Assembly (NCBI RefSeq): GCF_002947535.1
Contig: NZ_PUAP01000033.1
Coordinates: 1-49,367 of the forward strand
Direction: 5' to 3'
From: Enterococcus mundtii
Lineage (GTDB): Bacteria > Bacillota > Bacilli > Lactobacillales > Enterococcaceae
DNA: 49,367 nt
Shown here: positions 1 to 8,676 of the stretch, piece after piece
How the letters are laid out: each line of letters opens with the position of its first letter
Numbering within the stretch: the first letter of the stretch is position 1
Notes under the pieces: generated by a model
Told to the model about the DNA's origin: nothing
Seen by the model: only the letters and a program-made list of their open reading frames with translations
The model's database searches: none
Program-made: the position numbers and the translations under genes

Positions 1-21
1 ATGACTGGTACTTCTTTTTAG

Positions 22-2265
22 TTAAACACCCGTTAAATAATGAGCTGTGATCGACTGTTCACAAGTACTGATTTTTTCTGGTATTCCTTCGTAAAGGATC
101 TCGCCACCACGAATCCCGCCATCGATCCCCACATCGATCAACCAATCTGCCGCCTTCATGATTTCCAGATTATGCTCAATGACGATGACCGTATTTCCTT
201 TATTGACCAACCGTTCGATGATTTCCAAGATACTCTTGATGTCTGCCATGTGTAAACCTGTCGTGGGTTCATCCATGATGTAGATATTGCCTTTTTTACT
301 TAATTCCTTCGCTAGTTTCAACCGTTGACATTCTCCTCCAGACAATGTATTTAGCGGTTGTCCCAACGTCATATAACCTAGCCCTACTTCTAAAATTTGT
401 TTCAATTTTCGTTGAATCGATTTTTCTTCAAAAAATGCCACCGCTTCAGTCACACTCATCGCCAGTACTTCATCGATCGATTTCTCTTTTAATTTGTACT
501 GATAAACTTCTTCTTTGAATCGTTTACCGCCACAAGCTTGGCAAAGAACCTCTACAGAATCCATAAAAGACAATTCCATCTTGATGTGACCATGTCCTTT
601 ACAAGTTTCACATGCCCCTTCTGAATTATAAGAGAACAGTCCGGCAGAAACATTATTTTCTAACGAGAAGACCTTGCGGATATCGTTCATGATCCCTGAA
701 TAAGTCGCTGGGTTGGAACGAATATTCCCTGCAACAGCAGACTGATCGATATTGATTGCTTCCGGATACTCTTTGGCAAATACGCCGTTAACTAAACTAC
801 TTTTTCCTGAGCCAGCTACTCCGGTCACCACTGTAAAAACACCTAATGGTACTCTGAGAGAAGTATTTTTAAGGTTATGCAATGTCGATTTTGAGGTTTC
901 AATAAACTTGTCTGTTTTTCTTGGTTCCTGTTTGAAATCTGTCATTTGTCCAAAGGCTTTTCCAGTTAATGTATCTGAAACTAGTAACCCTTCGTAACTA
1001 CCTTCATAAGTGATGTATCCACCATTTTTTCCAGCTTTTGGTCCTACGTCAATAATATGATCAGCCACTTTGATGACATCGGGATCATGTTCTACGACAA
1101 TGACGGTGTTTCCTTTATCACGCAGTTTGATCAGCAGTTCATTTAAGCGATGGACATCTCGTGGGTGCAAACCAATACTAGGCTCATCGAAGATATATAT
1201 GACATCATTTAAACTGGAAGATAAGTGCTTGACCATTTTCACTCGCTGGCTTTCTCCTCCCGACAAAGTCGCTGTCTCCCGATCTAGAGAAACGTAATCT
1301 AACCCAATATTGATCAGATCTTGCAGTCGTGATTGGAGATTTTTCAACACTGGTTGGATCATTTCATCCGTGATCCCAGGCAATATTTCTAGGAGTTCAT
1401 CCAGTTGCATCCCTAAGAAATCTGCGATCGAATACCCGTTGATCTTGCAGTCTAACACTTTTTGATTGAATCGTTTTCCCTGACATTCTGGACATCTTTG
1501 TTCATCCATGAACGCTGCGATTTTTTTCTGGGTCGCAGCAGAGCTTTCATTGCCACCTTTGATATTTGAACGATTGAAACGAGCCACTAATCCTTCATAG
1601 GTCGAACTCATTCCATCCATATACAACGAATCGATTTTTTCTCCTGAAGCATACAAGAATTTTTCCATTTCTTCTGTTGAATAGTCCTTTAATGGCTTAT
1701 CATTGTCAAAAAAACCTGTGTTCGTGAAAGACTTCAATAACCAAGATCCGACTTTGTAGCCTGGAAGCAAAATCGCTCCTTCATTCAACGATTTTTCTAA
1801 ATCTAGCGCTTTATCTAAGTTCAATCCAACGATTCGCCCGATTCCTTCACAGGCTGGACACATGCCGTGAGGATCATTGAACGAAAAATTCCAAGCGGGA
1901 CCTAAGTGTGGTGTCCCAATACGAGAAAAAAGCAAGCGAATCAGTGGATTGATATCTGTGATCGTTCCTAATGTAGAACGAGAATTCCCACCTAAACGAC
2001 TTTGATCTACGACAACTGCCATGGATAAATTGTCGATGGCGTCTGCTTCTGGCTGACTATACTTAGGTAAGAAATTTTGCACAAATTTAGAGAAATTTTC
2101 ATTGAGCTGTCTTCCCGCTTCTTGGGCAATCGTATCAAAAACGATTGAAGATTTTCCCGAACCGGAGACACCTGTAAAAATCGTGATCTTTCTTTTTGGG
2201 ATTTGTAAATCAAACCCTTTCAGATTGTTCTGCCTTGCATTATGTATCCTGATATATTCCTGCAT
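22..2265 (-). CDS. UvrA-like ABC ATPase (class II UvrA, no UvrB-binding domain)
   Basis: This is a 747-residue relative of excinuclease subunit UvrA. Two ABC ATPase halves are visible: Walker A GVSGSGKS at about residues 32-39 and GVAGSGKS near 480-490, each followed by an LSGGE signature and a DEP Walker B. Zinc-binding CxxC pairs occur in both halves (CPACEG, CPECQG, CETCKG, CQACGG). Canonical UvrA is about 940 residues. Here the first Walker A leads almost straight to the zinc region, which matches UvrA2-type proteins lacking the UvrB-binding domain. Such proteins are linked to DNA-damage tolerance or drug resistance, so a role in standard excision repair is doubtful. The ATG at 2265 has a good GGGAGGAT site; an upstream open stretch to 2403 has none. 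Confidence 0.85.
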   Translation of the reverse strand: MQEYIRIHNARQNNLKGFDLQIPKRKITIFTGVSGSGKSSIVFDTIAQEAGRQLNENFSKFVQNFLPKYSQPEADAIDNLSMAVVVDQSRLGGNSRSTLGTITDINPLIRLLFSRIGTPHLGPAWNFSFNDPHGMCPACEGIGRIVGLNLDKALDLEKSLNEGAILLPGYKVGSWLLKSFTNTGFFDNDKPLKDYSTEEMEKFLYASGEKIDSLYMDGMSSTYEGLVARFNRSNIKGGNESSAATQKKIAAFMDEQRCPECQGKRFNQKVLDCKINGYSIADFLGMQLDELLEILPGITDEMIQPVLKNLQSRLQDLINIGLDYVSLDRETATLSGGESQRVKMVKHLSSSLNDVIYIFDEPSIGLHPRDVHRLNELLIKLRDKGNTVIVVEHDPDVIKVADHIIDVGPKAGKNGGYITYEGSYEGLLVSDTLTGKAFGQMTDFKQEPRKTDKFIETSKSTLHNLKNTSLRVPLGVFTVVTGVAGSGKSSLVNGVFAKEYPEAINIDQSAVAGNIRSNPATYSGIMNDIRKVFSLENNVSAGLFSYNSEGACETCKGHGHIKMELSFMDSVEVLCQACGGKRFKEEVYQYKLKEKSIDEVLAMSVTEAVAFFEEKSIQRKLKQILEVGLGYMTLGQPLNTLSGGECQRLKLAKELSKKGNIYIMDEPTTGLHMADIKSILEIIERLVNKGNTVIVIEHNLEIMKAADWLIDVGIDGGIRGGEILYEGIPEKISTCEQSITAHYLTGV

Positions 2266-2440
2266 CGCTGATCCTCCCGTATTCCCTCGAATTTTTGGTG
2301 AAGTATTATTATAACACAGAAACAATATATCACTATAGTAAATTTTGAAGTTTTCAGCTTTTATCTTACTAAGTTTCCAATTGAATAGTCGCCAATGAAG
2401 CAAAACATTTCTTATTTTTATCCATCTCTAAAAAGGACTA

Positions 2441-2485
2441 TAAAAAAACAAACTATTTTTTCTAGTGAACAGAAAAATAGTTTGT
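2441..2485 (-). terminator. Rho-independent terminator after rex
   Basis: Arms at 2448-2460 and 2473-2485 are perfect 13-bp complements. Read on the minus strand they are followed by a run of seven T. The hairpin lies just beyond the rex stop codon. Confidence 0.8.
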
Positions 2486-2517
2486 CATTTACGGTTTGAA
2501 TCTTCTTTGTTTTCCGA

Positions 2518-3174
2518 TTATTCGTTGTCGTCATTCTCGTGCAAGGACGCATCGGAATGTAAGAAGTAGATCAAAGTTTGTAACTCGTTCGTCAAATCGA
2601 CATTTTGGATCAACACTTCTGCTGGTGCATTGAGTCGAGCAGATGTAAAGTTCAATATCCCTTTGACCCCAGCTTCGGTCAATCGATTCACGACTTCTTG
2701 TGCATTTTCAGCAGGAATCGTTAAGATCGCCACTTCGATTTGTTGGATCTTGATTTGTTCGATCATGTCATCCATCGGATAGACTGGGATGCCATCAACG
2801 ATCCGACCCACGATTTCAGGGTTCACGTCAAAAGCACAGCTGACACGGATACTATTACTTTGATGAAACTTATATTTCAACAAGGCACTTCCTAGATTAC
2901 CGACCCCGATCAATGCAACGTTCGTCAATTGGTCATCATTCAAGGTTTTTGCAAAGAAATGCATCAAGTCCTCTACATCATAACCGTAACCACGTTTTCC
3001 TAGTTCGCCGAAATAGGAAAAGTCACGACGGATCGTTGCACTATCTACTTGGACTGCTTCACTTAGTTCAGTTGATGAAACTTTTTTCTTACCTGCGTTA
3101 TTCAAGATTCTTAAATAACGATAATATAAAGGCAGGCGTTTTGCGGTTGCCTTTGGAATTACATGGTCTTTCAC
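2518..3174 (-). CDS. rex: Redox-sensing transcriptional repressor Rex
   Basis: This 218-residue protein has the Rex layout. An N-terminal winged helix (about 10-65) carries the conserved stretch TIRRDFSYFGELGKRGYGY. A Rossmann fold follows, with GVGNLG at 91-96, and a C-terminal swapping helix ends the protein. Rex binds operators when NADH/NAD+ is low and represses fermentative and anaerobic genes. The divergent neighbour encodes an ABC-F ATPase resembling YdiF; in Bacillus subtilis rex (ydiH) also lies close to ydiF, which supports both calls. Length is normal for the family. Confidence 0.95.
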   Translation of the reverse strand: MKDHVIPKATAKRLPLYYRYLRILNNAGKKKVSSTELSEAVQVDSATIRRDFSYFGELGKRGYGYDVEDLMHFFAKTLNDDQLTNVALIGVGNLGSALLKYKFHQSNSIRVSCAFDVNPEIVGRIVDGIPVYPMDDMIEQIKIQQIEVAILTIPAENAQEVVNRLTEAGVKGILNFTSARLNAPAEVLIQNVDLTNELQTLIYFLHSDASLHENDDNE

Positions 3175-3389
3175 TTCATTACCTCCACTGTATTTCTTCT
3201 CGATTTATACATCATATCAGTACTTACACAAAAAAATCAATTTCGTTGCTTGTATATTGTGAATTTTTATTCTTATTCTCATTTTCCTATCTTCTTAGAA
3301 CCTCGCAGTAACTATGAATTTGTGGTAGACTACAATAGAAAAAGACCATGAAATTCTAGGAGAATTCACAAAGTAGAAAAGAGGATTCG

Positions 3390-5330
3390 ATGATACTATT
3401 ACAAGCCAATCAAATCGCTCGCCATTTTGGCGCAGAGATTTTATTTGAAAATATCCACTTAGAGATCCAAACGGGCGCACGTATCGCTTTAGTCGGACGT
3501 AACGGCGCCGGTAAATCGACATTGTTAAAGATCATTGCTGGTATCGAAGCGCCAGATTTAGGTAATATCGCAAAAAACAAAACAGCTACCCTTGGTTATT
3601 TGGCCCAAGATACAGGATTAGATTCAACTGAAACAGTCTGGAACGAGATGTTAAAAGCATTTGAAGACGTACGGTTGATGGAACAACGGATGCGTGACCT
3701 TGAAGTATTCATCAGTGAAGGTACCCCTGACACGCCGGCTTATCAATCCTTCTTGAAAGAATATGATAAATTACAACATGATTTTTCTGATAAGAACGGC
3801 TATAGCTATGAAAATGAGATTCGTTCCGTATTACATGGATTCAAATTTGATCCGTCTTTTTACGAGCAAAGAATCGATACGTTATCTGGTGGTCAAAAAA
3901 CAAGATTAGCTTTAGCGAGAATGCTTTTACAACATCCAGATATCTTGATCTTGGATGAACCAACGAACCACTTGGACATCGAGACACTTGCTTGGTTGGA
4001 AAACTATTTGCAAAGTTACACTGGTGCCCTTCTGATCGTCTCCCATGACCGCTATTTCTTGGATAAGGTTGCGACTGAGGTATATGAACTGAGTCGGAAA
4101 AAGATGCGTCACTACAAAGGAAATTATTCCAAATATTTAGATATGAAAGCTGAACAATTAGCTTCTGATTGGAAAGCCTATGAAAAACAACAGACAGAAA
4201 TCAATAAACTCGAAGATTTTGTTGCTAGAAATCTTGTACGTGCTTCAACGACAAAGCGTGCCCAAAGCCGTCGAAAAGCACTAGAAAAAATGGAACGATT
4301 AGACCGTCCACAGGGGGATGAGAAGCAAGCACATTTTCTCTTCAACGTTGCAAAACCCTCTGGAAATGTTGTCTTGCAAGTAGAAGATGCCGCTATTGGC
4401 TACGATGGAACGGTGCTATCTGAACCGATCAACTTGGATATCCGTCGTCAAGAAGCAATCGCATTAGTGGGACCAAACGGAATCGGCAAATCTACTTTAT
4501 TGAAATCGATCATCCAACAGTTGCCTTTCATCCGTGGAAAAGAAACACTTGGTACGAATGTCAGCATTGGTTATTACGACCAAGGACAAGCGGAACTGCA
4601 CACTAATAAAACGATTCTAGCTGAATTGTGGGATGAACATCCAACCGTTCCAGAAAAAGATATCCGTTCGATTTTAGGCGCTTTTTTATTTTCTGGTGAA
4701 GATGTTGAAAAAACGATTCCTCTTTTAAGTGGTGGGGAAAAAGCACGTGTCGCATTGGCGAAACTAGCAATGAATCAAGAGAACTTTTTGATTTTAGATG
4801 AGCCAACCAACCACTTAGATATCGATAATAAAGAAGTGTTGGAAAATGCGTTGATCGACTATGAAGGGACACTACTCTTTGTCTCCCATGACCGCTACTT
4901 CATCAATCGTATCGCCACTAAAGTCATTGAACTCTCAGAAAATGGGAGCAAAGTCTACTTGGGGGACTATGATTATTATTTAGAAAAGAAAAAAGAAGAA
5001 GAAGAAATTGCGGAGCTATTGGCAGCTGAACAACCTGAGATCAGCACGACTTCAACCAACAAGTCCACCTACTTCCAAAGCAAAGAACAACAAAAGATGA
5101 TGCGGAGCTTGCAACGCAAAATCACACAGATCGAAGAAGACATGGCTCAACTAGAAGAAACAGTTGCAGCACTTGAACAACAGATGGTCTCTCCTGCTGT
5201 ATTAGATGATCATGTCAAATTGAATGAACTAAATCAAGCACTTGATGGAGCCCATCAGCAACAAGAAGAAAAGTTGACTGAATGGGAAAATCTAAGTCTT
5301 GAGTTAGAAGAAATAGAGAATACACAATAG
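3390..5330 (+). CDS. ABC-F family ATPase, YdiF-like
   Basis: This is a 646-residue soluble protein with two ABC domains and no membrane segments, as in ABC-F proteins that act on ribosomes. Walker A motifs are GRNGAGKS (36-43) and GPNGIGKS (near 360). Signatures LSGGQ (about 166) and LSGGE (about 446) are each followed by DEPTNHLD. A charged linker with RAQSRRKALEKMER lies between the domains. A Gln/Glu-rich coiled coil (about 565-640) forms the C-terminus, as in YdiF/Uup-like members. Placement beside rex favours YdiF. A resistance role cannot be read from sequence; a housekeeping translation factor is more likely. Confidence 0.9.
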   Translation: MILLQANQIARHFGAEILFENIHLEIQTGARIALVGRNGAGKSTLLKIIAGIEAPDLGNIAKNKTATLGYLAQDTGLDSTETVWNEMLKAFEDVRLMEQRMRDLEVFISEGTPDTPAYQSFLKEYDKLQHDFSDKNGYSYENEIRSVLHGFKFDPSFYEQRIDTLSGGQKTRLALARMLLQHPDILILDEPTNHLDIETLAWLENYLQSYTGALLIVSHDRYFLDKVATEVYELSRKKMRHYKGNYSKYLDMKAEQLASDWKAYEKQQTEINKLEDFVARNLVRASTTKRAQSRRKALEKMERLDRPQGDEKQAHFLFNVAKPSGNVVLQVEDAAIGYDGTVLSEPINLDIRRQEAIALVGPNGIGKSTLLKSIIQQLPFIRGKETLGTNVSIGYYDQGQAELHTNKTILAELWDEHPTVPEKDIRSILGAFLFSGEDVEKTIPLLSGGEKARVALAKLAMNQENFLILDEPTNHLDIDNKEVLENALIDYEGTLLFVSHDRYFINRIATKVIELSENGSKVYLGDYDYYLEKKKEEEEIAELLAAEQPEISTTSTNKSTYFQSKEQQKMMRSLQRKITQIEEDMAQLEETVAALEQQMVSPAVLDDHVKLNELNQALDGAHQQQEEKLTEWENLSLELEEIENTQ

Positions 5331-5355
5331 GATCACTCAATCAATCCTATTTGAT

Positions 5356-5402
5356 AAAAAAGCGCTGAAAGCTGGCTTTGTTGCCCTCTTCAGCGCTTTT
5401 TT
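5356..5402. terminator. Bidirectional terminator between abc-F and rhaM
   Basis: Stem arms 5356-5369 and 5389-5402 are perfect 14-bp complements with A-run and T-run ends, so the hairpin can stop transcription from both sides. It lies between the convergent ABC-F and mutarotase stop codons. Confidence 0.85.
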
Positions 5403-5404
5403 CT

Positions 5405-5728
5405 TTAAACTTTATGATGTAGATCAAAAACATGTTTCAATTCGACAGTCACTGGAGAATGGTCGGGATTTGTTTCCATCAGATCTTCCATGAACACCCA
5501 CCACTTTTGATTGATTTCTGTTTCTGGTACATGGCGCCATTTTTCTTCATCTTCAATTTCTAAATATCCAAAGAGAGTATTTGTTTCTGGATCAAGAAAA
5601 ATCGAATAAGAGTGCGCACCATGTTCAGCCAACATTTCACGCATCTCCGGCCACAATTCATTGTGTCTTTTGAGATACTCTGCTTCATATCCTGGGTACA
5701 ACTTCATTTTTACTGCTTTTTTGATCAT
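5405..5728 (-). CDS. rhaM: L-rhamnose mutarotase
   Basis: This 107-residue protein matches the RhaM (YiiL) family in length and motifs. The active-site Tyr18 and His22 (in AEYLKRHNELWPEM) and the Trp-Trp pair at 76-77 are all present at the family positions. The enzyme interconverts the alpha and beta anomers of L-rhamnose, usually beside rhamnose kinase, isomerase and aldolase genes. None of these is nearby, so the gene stands alone. A cre-like box lies about 90 bases upstream of the start, which suggests catabolite control. It may serve a rhamnose pathway elsewhere or another sugar. Confidence 0.9.
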   Translation of the reverse strand: MIKKAVKMKLYPGYEAEYLKRHNELWPEMREMLAEHGAHSYSIFLDPETNTLFGYLEIEDEEKWRHVPETEINQKWWVFMEDLMETNPDHSPVTVELKHVFDLHHKV

Positions 5729-5815
5729 GTTTATTCCCCTTTCACTGATTGTTCGATCTGCTCACTACAGAAATCATCTTTTGTTTCTTACTTGCTCCTT
5801 TATTTTCTAATTTAA

Positions 5816-5829
5816 AGCAAGCGTTTACA
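5816..5829 (-). promoter_or_regulatory. cre-like catabolite-repression box upstream of rhaM
   Basis: On the minus strand this reads TGTAAACGCTTGCT, which matches the CcpA operator consensus TGWAARCGYTWWCW at all but one position. It lies upstream of rhaM, inferred to be its target. Confidence 0.55.
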
Positions 5830-5890
5830 ATAGCAAAAAATAAGGATAACGGTGGCAGATTCACAGGAGTTCATCATAGAACAAAAAAGC

Positions 5891-5913
5891 GACCGCGGTG
5901 GGTAGCCGCGGTC
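5891..5913 (-). terminator. GC-rich hairpin, probable minus-strand terminator
   Basis: GACCGCGG and CCGCGGTC are perfect 8-bp arms around a 7-base loop. Minus-strand reading is followed by GCTTTTTTG, so it probably ends transcripts from the gene at 6129-7196, although it lies about 215 bases beyond that stop. Read on the plus strand it sits just ahead of a tiny ORF, so a role as a leader structure cannot be excluded. Confidence 0.5.
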
Positions 5914-5943
5914 TAGGAGTTTATTTTTACTTGAGGAGTAAAA

Positions 5944-6015
5944 ATGAAAAAGTATAGGGTTGTTGGTTGGTATGTATATAGAATAGAAGAAAAGTTTGAA
6001 GAATTTTCACTATAA
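5944..6015 (+). CDS. Possible 23-residue peptide
   Basis: An ATG at 5944 is preceded by GAGGAG at ideal spacing and opens a 23-codon frame, MKKYRVVGWYVYRIEEKFEEF plus two residues, ending in TAA. The peptide has a basic aromatic first half and an acidic second half. No family was recognised. It lies directly after the GC-rich hairpin at 5891-5913 and no gene follows on the same strand. It could be a real microprotein, a leader peptide, or chance. The good ribosome site is the only support. Confidence 0.35.
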   Translation: MKKYRVVGWYVYRIEEKFEEFSL

Positions 6016-6128
6016 TATTTGTCTTTTGTTAGGATAATTCATTAAGAAAAAGTAAAATGCCAAGCGTTTCAGTTATTTACTATTAAAGCAATCATCCAAT
6101 CGGACAAACTTTACACCTTGCTTTCCCC

Positions 6129-7196
6129 TTATCTAAGATAGTTAAAGTAATCGGTTCGTCTACTTCTTACTTGCTTACTTGCTTTTGCTTGCTGTTTTGA
6201 GAAACTTATCTTTTGTCGATTTCTGAAATTAAGTTTTCTCAGTTGACTTCGAATAAAGACGAATCGTCTTCTAGTATGCATTGATTTTTGTTTCTTTTGA
6301 TAAATGGTTACTTTCCTATTCGCGATGATAATAGCCTTCTTATTTCTTTGTCTGGCGCTATTCTTGCTAGCATCCAGCACTGATGATAACTGATTTTTTC
6401 GACTCTGATTATCTTTTGGTGACGCTGTTCCTAATTCTGGGGTTTCCTTGTTTTTTTCTATGACGGTCATTTTTCTATTTTGAACCCTCACCTGTTCAAA
6501 TACACCTACTCGTCGAGCAACATGCTCTTGTTCCAGATGTTCTTTTTTTTCTGATACGCTCTTGGATGAAAGATTAGTCAAGGGATCTTCTTGAGCATTC
6601 ACTGATGGGATGGTGATTTCTTGCTTGTCCATGTCTTTCAAATATTTTTGGACCATCGGATCAAGTATAAAAAAGCTGGGTTTCGCTCGATGAGTCACTT
6701 CCTCTCTGATCTCATCCTTTAGCGGTCGATTATAGTTTGGGTTCTGTAAGCAGAAGTGGAGGATTCCCTTTCGTATATCAACGGTTTCTTCTAATGACTG
6801 AACCAAATTCGTAAGAACACTAGCATCAACATTTGCTTCGATTGTTCGATTTTTCTGTTGCTGAAATTGCTCAAGTTTTTCTTTATCGATACTTAACCAT
6901 AAATGTATATAATCCGATAAATAGAAATTTTTATCGTAATACTTAGTTATTTGTTCGGTCAACTCATTTTGTCCGTTGTTTTTACAATTGTTTGCAATTT
7001 TTTCTGCTTGTTGGAGGCGGTTGATTGCGGCTTCCTTACTTGACCAATCCCCGTCTGTCTGACGTTTTAGAATTTTCTCTACTTCTTCTTTGACCGTTCT
7101 GTCGAACTCATTTAAAGAAGTTTGTTGATTTTCAATGGTCAAGGTTGATTCCTGATTTTGACTAAAGATATTTCTGATGCGTTGGCTGATGCCCAT
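6129..7196 (-). CDS. Hypothetical protein with very basic C-terminal tail
   Basis: This 355-residue protein matches no family I recognise. It has no signal peptide and no membrane segment. Residues 1-180 look helical and mixed-charge, with many Gln, Glu and Asn. A linker around 200-265 is Glu/Ser-rich. The last 100 residues are dominated by Arg, Lys and Gln (for example HTRRRFVFIRSQLRKL), and a motif close to NRK-(M/V)-T-(V/I) occurs twice. Such a tail suggests contact with nucleic acid or an acidic surface, which is inference. The start has a GGAGGGAT site. It stands alone and is probably accessory. Confidence 0.6.
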   Translation of the reverse strand: MGISQRIRNIFSQNQESTLTIENQQTSLNEFDRTVKEEVEKILKRQTDGDWSSKEAAINRLQQAEKIANNCKNNGQNELTEQITKYYDKNFYLSDYIHLWLSIDKEKLEQFQQQKNRTIEANVDASVLTNLVQSLEETVDIRKGILHFCLQNPNYNRPLKDEIREEVTHRAKPSFFILDPMVQKYLKDMDKQEITIPSVNAQEDPLTNLSSKSVSEKKEHLEQEHVARRVGVFEQVRVQNRKMTVIEKNKETPELGTASPKDNQSRKNQLSSVLDASKNSARQRNKKAIIIANRKVTIYQKKQKSMHTRRRFVFIRSQLRKLNFRNRQKISFSKQQAKASKQVRSRRTDYFNYLR

Positions 7197-7382
7197 AATA
7201 TCCCTCCTTGTTTCTGTCGTTAAAATGAGTATACAGTTTGTAAAGCGATTCGTTCGCCTTTCTTTTCCTATAAATGCAAAAAAAGATTTGATGGTTCTAC
7301 TGATCTTAGCCAGTTCTTTTTAGGAAAACAAGTGACTGGAAGATTAGCCTCTCGTACCACCTAAAATCGAATAAAGACGGGA

Positions 7383-7480
7383 ACAGAAGTAACCTCTTCG
7401 GAAATAAGACACCAGCCACAGAAATTTGAAAAACGATTTTCGTGGCTGGCGTCTTATTTCTCGAGGGTAAACACTTCTGT
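7383..7480. repeat. Long hairpin repeat, copy A
   Basis: Outer blocks ACAGAAGT (7383-7390) and ACTTCTGT (7473-7480) pair. Inside them GAAATAAGAC plus CCAGCCAC (7401-7419) pairs with 7442-7460. The outer blocks and the GAAATAAG/CTTATTT junctions recur at 48726-48824 with a different inner stem. This is a dispersed hairpin element resembling the small repeats known in enterococci. It lies beyond the stop of the ABC permease gene at 7546 and may end that operon. Confidence 0.65.
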
Positions 7481-7545
7481 ATCGGCCTCTTACTTTTCTT
7501 CTAATTTGGCGTATCCACCATGAATTGCTTCACGCTTTTTTTGGA

Positions 7546-8676
7546 TCAGCTATATACTTCTTGCCTTGTTCTTCTCGTATATCCATATATCGCCAAACTC
7601 AGAAAGAATAGAATATAAATGACCAAGATGAGCACTTCTCTATAATTTCCTCCCCATGTTTGGCCTGATTGGAAGTTTTTGATAATCGTCAAGATCCAAT
7701 ATTGTGGAGTGACCATCGATACTTTCTGCATCAATTCTGGCATCACCTCATGGGGGATCAAAGCACCCGATAGTAAACTTGTGACAGTAATCAAGATACT
7801 TTGTAAAGCTGCTGCCACACTTGTACTTGGGGCAAGCACACCAATCGCAATCGACCAACCTACCGCTAGTAAACTAAATAGACTTAGTAGGCAAATCAAG
7901 TCAAAAGCACTTAACCCAGGGTCGATGTTGAATAGACTTGTCATGACGACAACAGCTAAAATCACTTGGATCAGCATAGCCAATGTCGCAAAGATCGTTG
8001 TCCCGATAAAATATGTGCTTTTAGCTACCGAAGTCGTCATCAAACGTGTATAAATTTTATTGCGTCGTTCTTGTTGGATCGTCGTTGTCCCAAAATTACC
8101 AGCTTGGAAAAGAAGCATCATCAACAAAAAGCCAACGATTTGCACAGACATTCGTTCGGTCGTTGCGCTTTGATCTACTTGATTGATCTCGATTTCTGTC
8201 GATTCTTTCAATCGTTCAAGCGGTTCGTCCTCCCCTCCAGCTTCTGCTAACAAATGGATACTAGAAACTTCTGCTAACGCACGTTGGATCAACCGGTCGA
8301 CATTCTCCAACAACTCTCCTTTTTGGAATGTCCGGAGAGAAATTTTCGTATTTTCAGAAACATTTTCTTGGTAGCCTTTAGGGATTGTGATAACTGCCAC
8401 CGCATTTTGCCGTGAAAGAACTTGATCGATTTCTTCTACTGAACCAATTTCCTGAACGCTGACTCGTTTTGCCAAACTTTCAATAAGCAATTCACTATAG
8501 GATGAGCGATCTTGATCGACTACCCCTACCGTCAGTAGATTCGTTTCTTGATCTCCATAAGCAAAAAGATAAAGGACGACACTCAAGAAAGGAATTCCTA
8601 AAAGAAACAAGATTTGCAATGGTCGATTTTTCCAAAGAACCAACCGTTCTCTAACGATCCAAACGATATCTCTCAT
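7546..8676 (-). CDS. ABC-2 transporter permease, LnrN-like
   Basis: This 376-residue membrane protein has an ABC-2 exporter permease layout: one N-terminal membrane segment (about 23-40), a large external domain (about 45-170), then five or six membrane segments ending in a short basic tail. It is the last gene of the operon. Its start overlaps the stop of the preceding permease as TAATG, so the two are translationally coupled. Two such half-size permeases with one ATPase form the exporter. The gene order matches YfiLMN/LnrLMN, which protects Bacillus subtilis from linearmycins. The substrate here is unknown. Confidence 0.8.
   Translation of the reverse strand: MRDIVWIVRERLVLWKNRPLQILFLLGIPFLSVVLYLFAYGDQETNLLTVGVVDQDRSSYSELLIESLAKRVSVQEIGSVEEIDQVLSRQNAVAVITIPKGYQENVSENTKISLRTFQKGELLENVDRLIQRALAEVSSIHLLAEAGGEDEPLERLKESTEIEINQVDQSATTERMSVQIVGFLLMMLLFQAGNFGTTTIQQERRNKIYTRLMTTSVAKSTYFIGTTIFATLAMLIQVILAVVVMTSLFNIDPGLSAFDLICLLSLFSLLAVGWSIAIGVLAPSTSVAAALQSILITVTSLLSGALIPHEVMPELMQKVSMVTPQYWILTIIKNFQSGQTWGGNYREVLILVIYILFFLSLAIYGYTRRTRQEVYS

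Noticed and set aside
3255-3272. Rex-operator-like half-site between rex and the ABC-F gene (TTGTGAATTTTT)
   Set aside because: Only one half of the TTGTGAA-N6-TTCACAA consensus is present; another half-site near 3366 is too far to form one operator.
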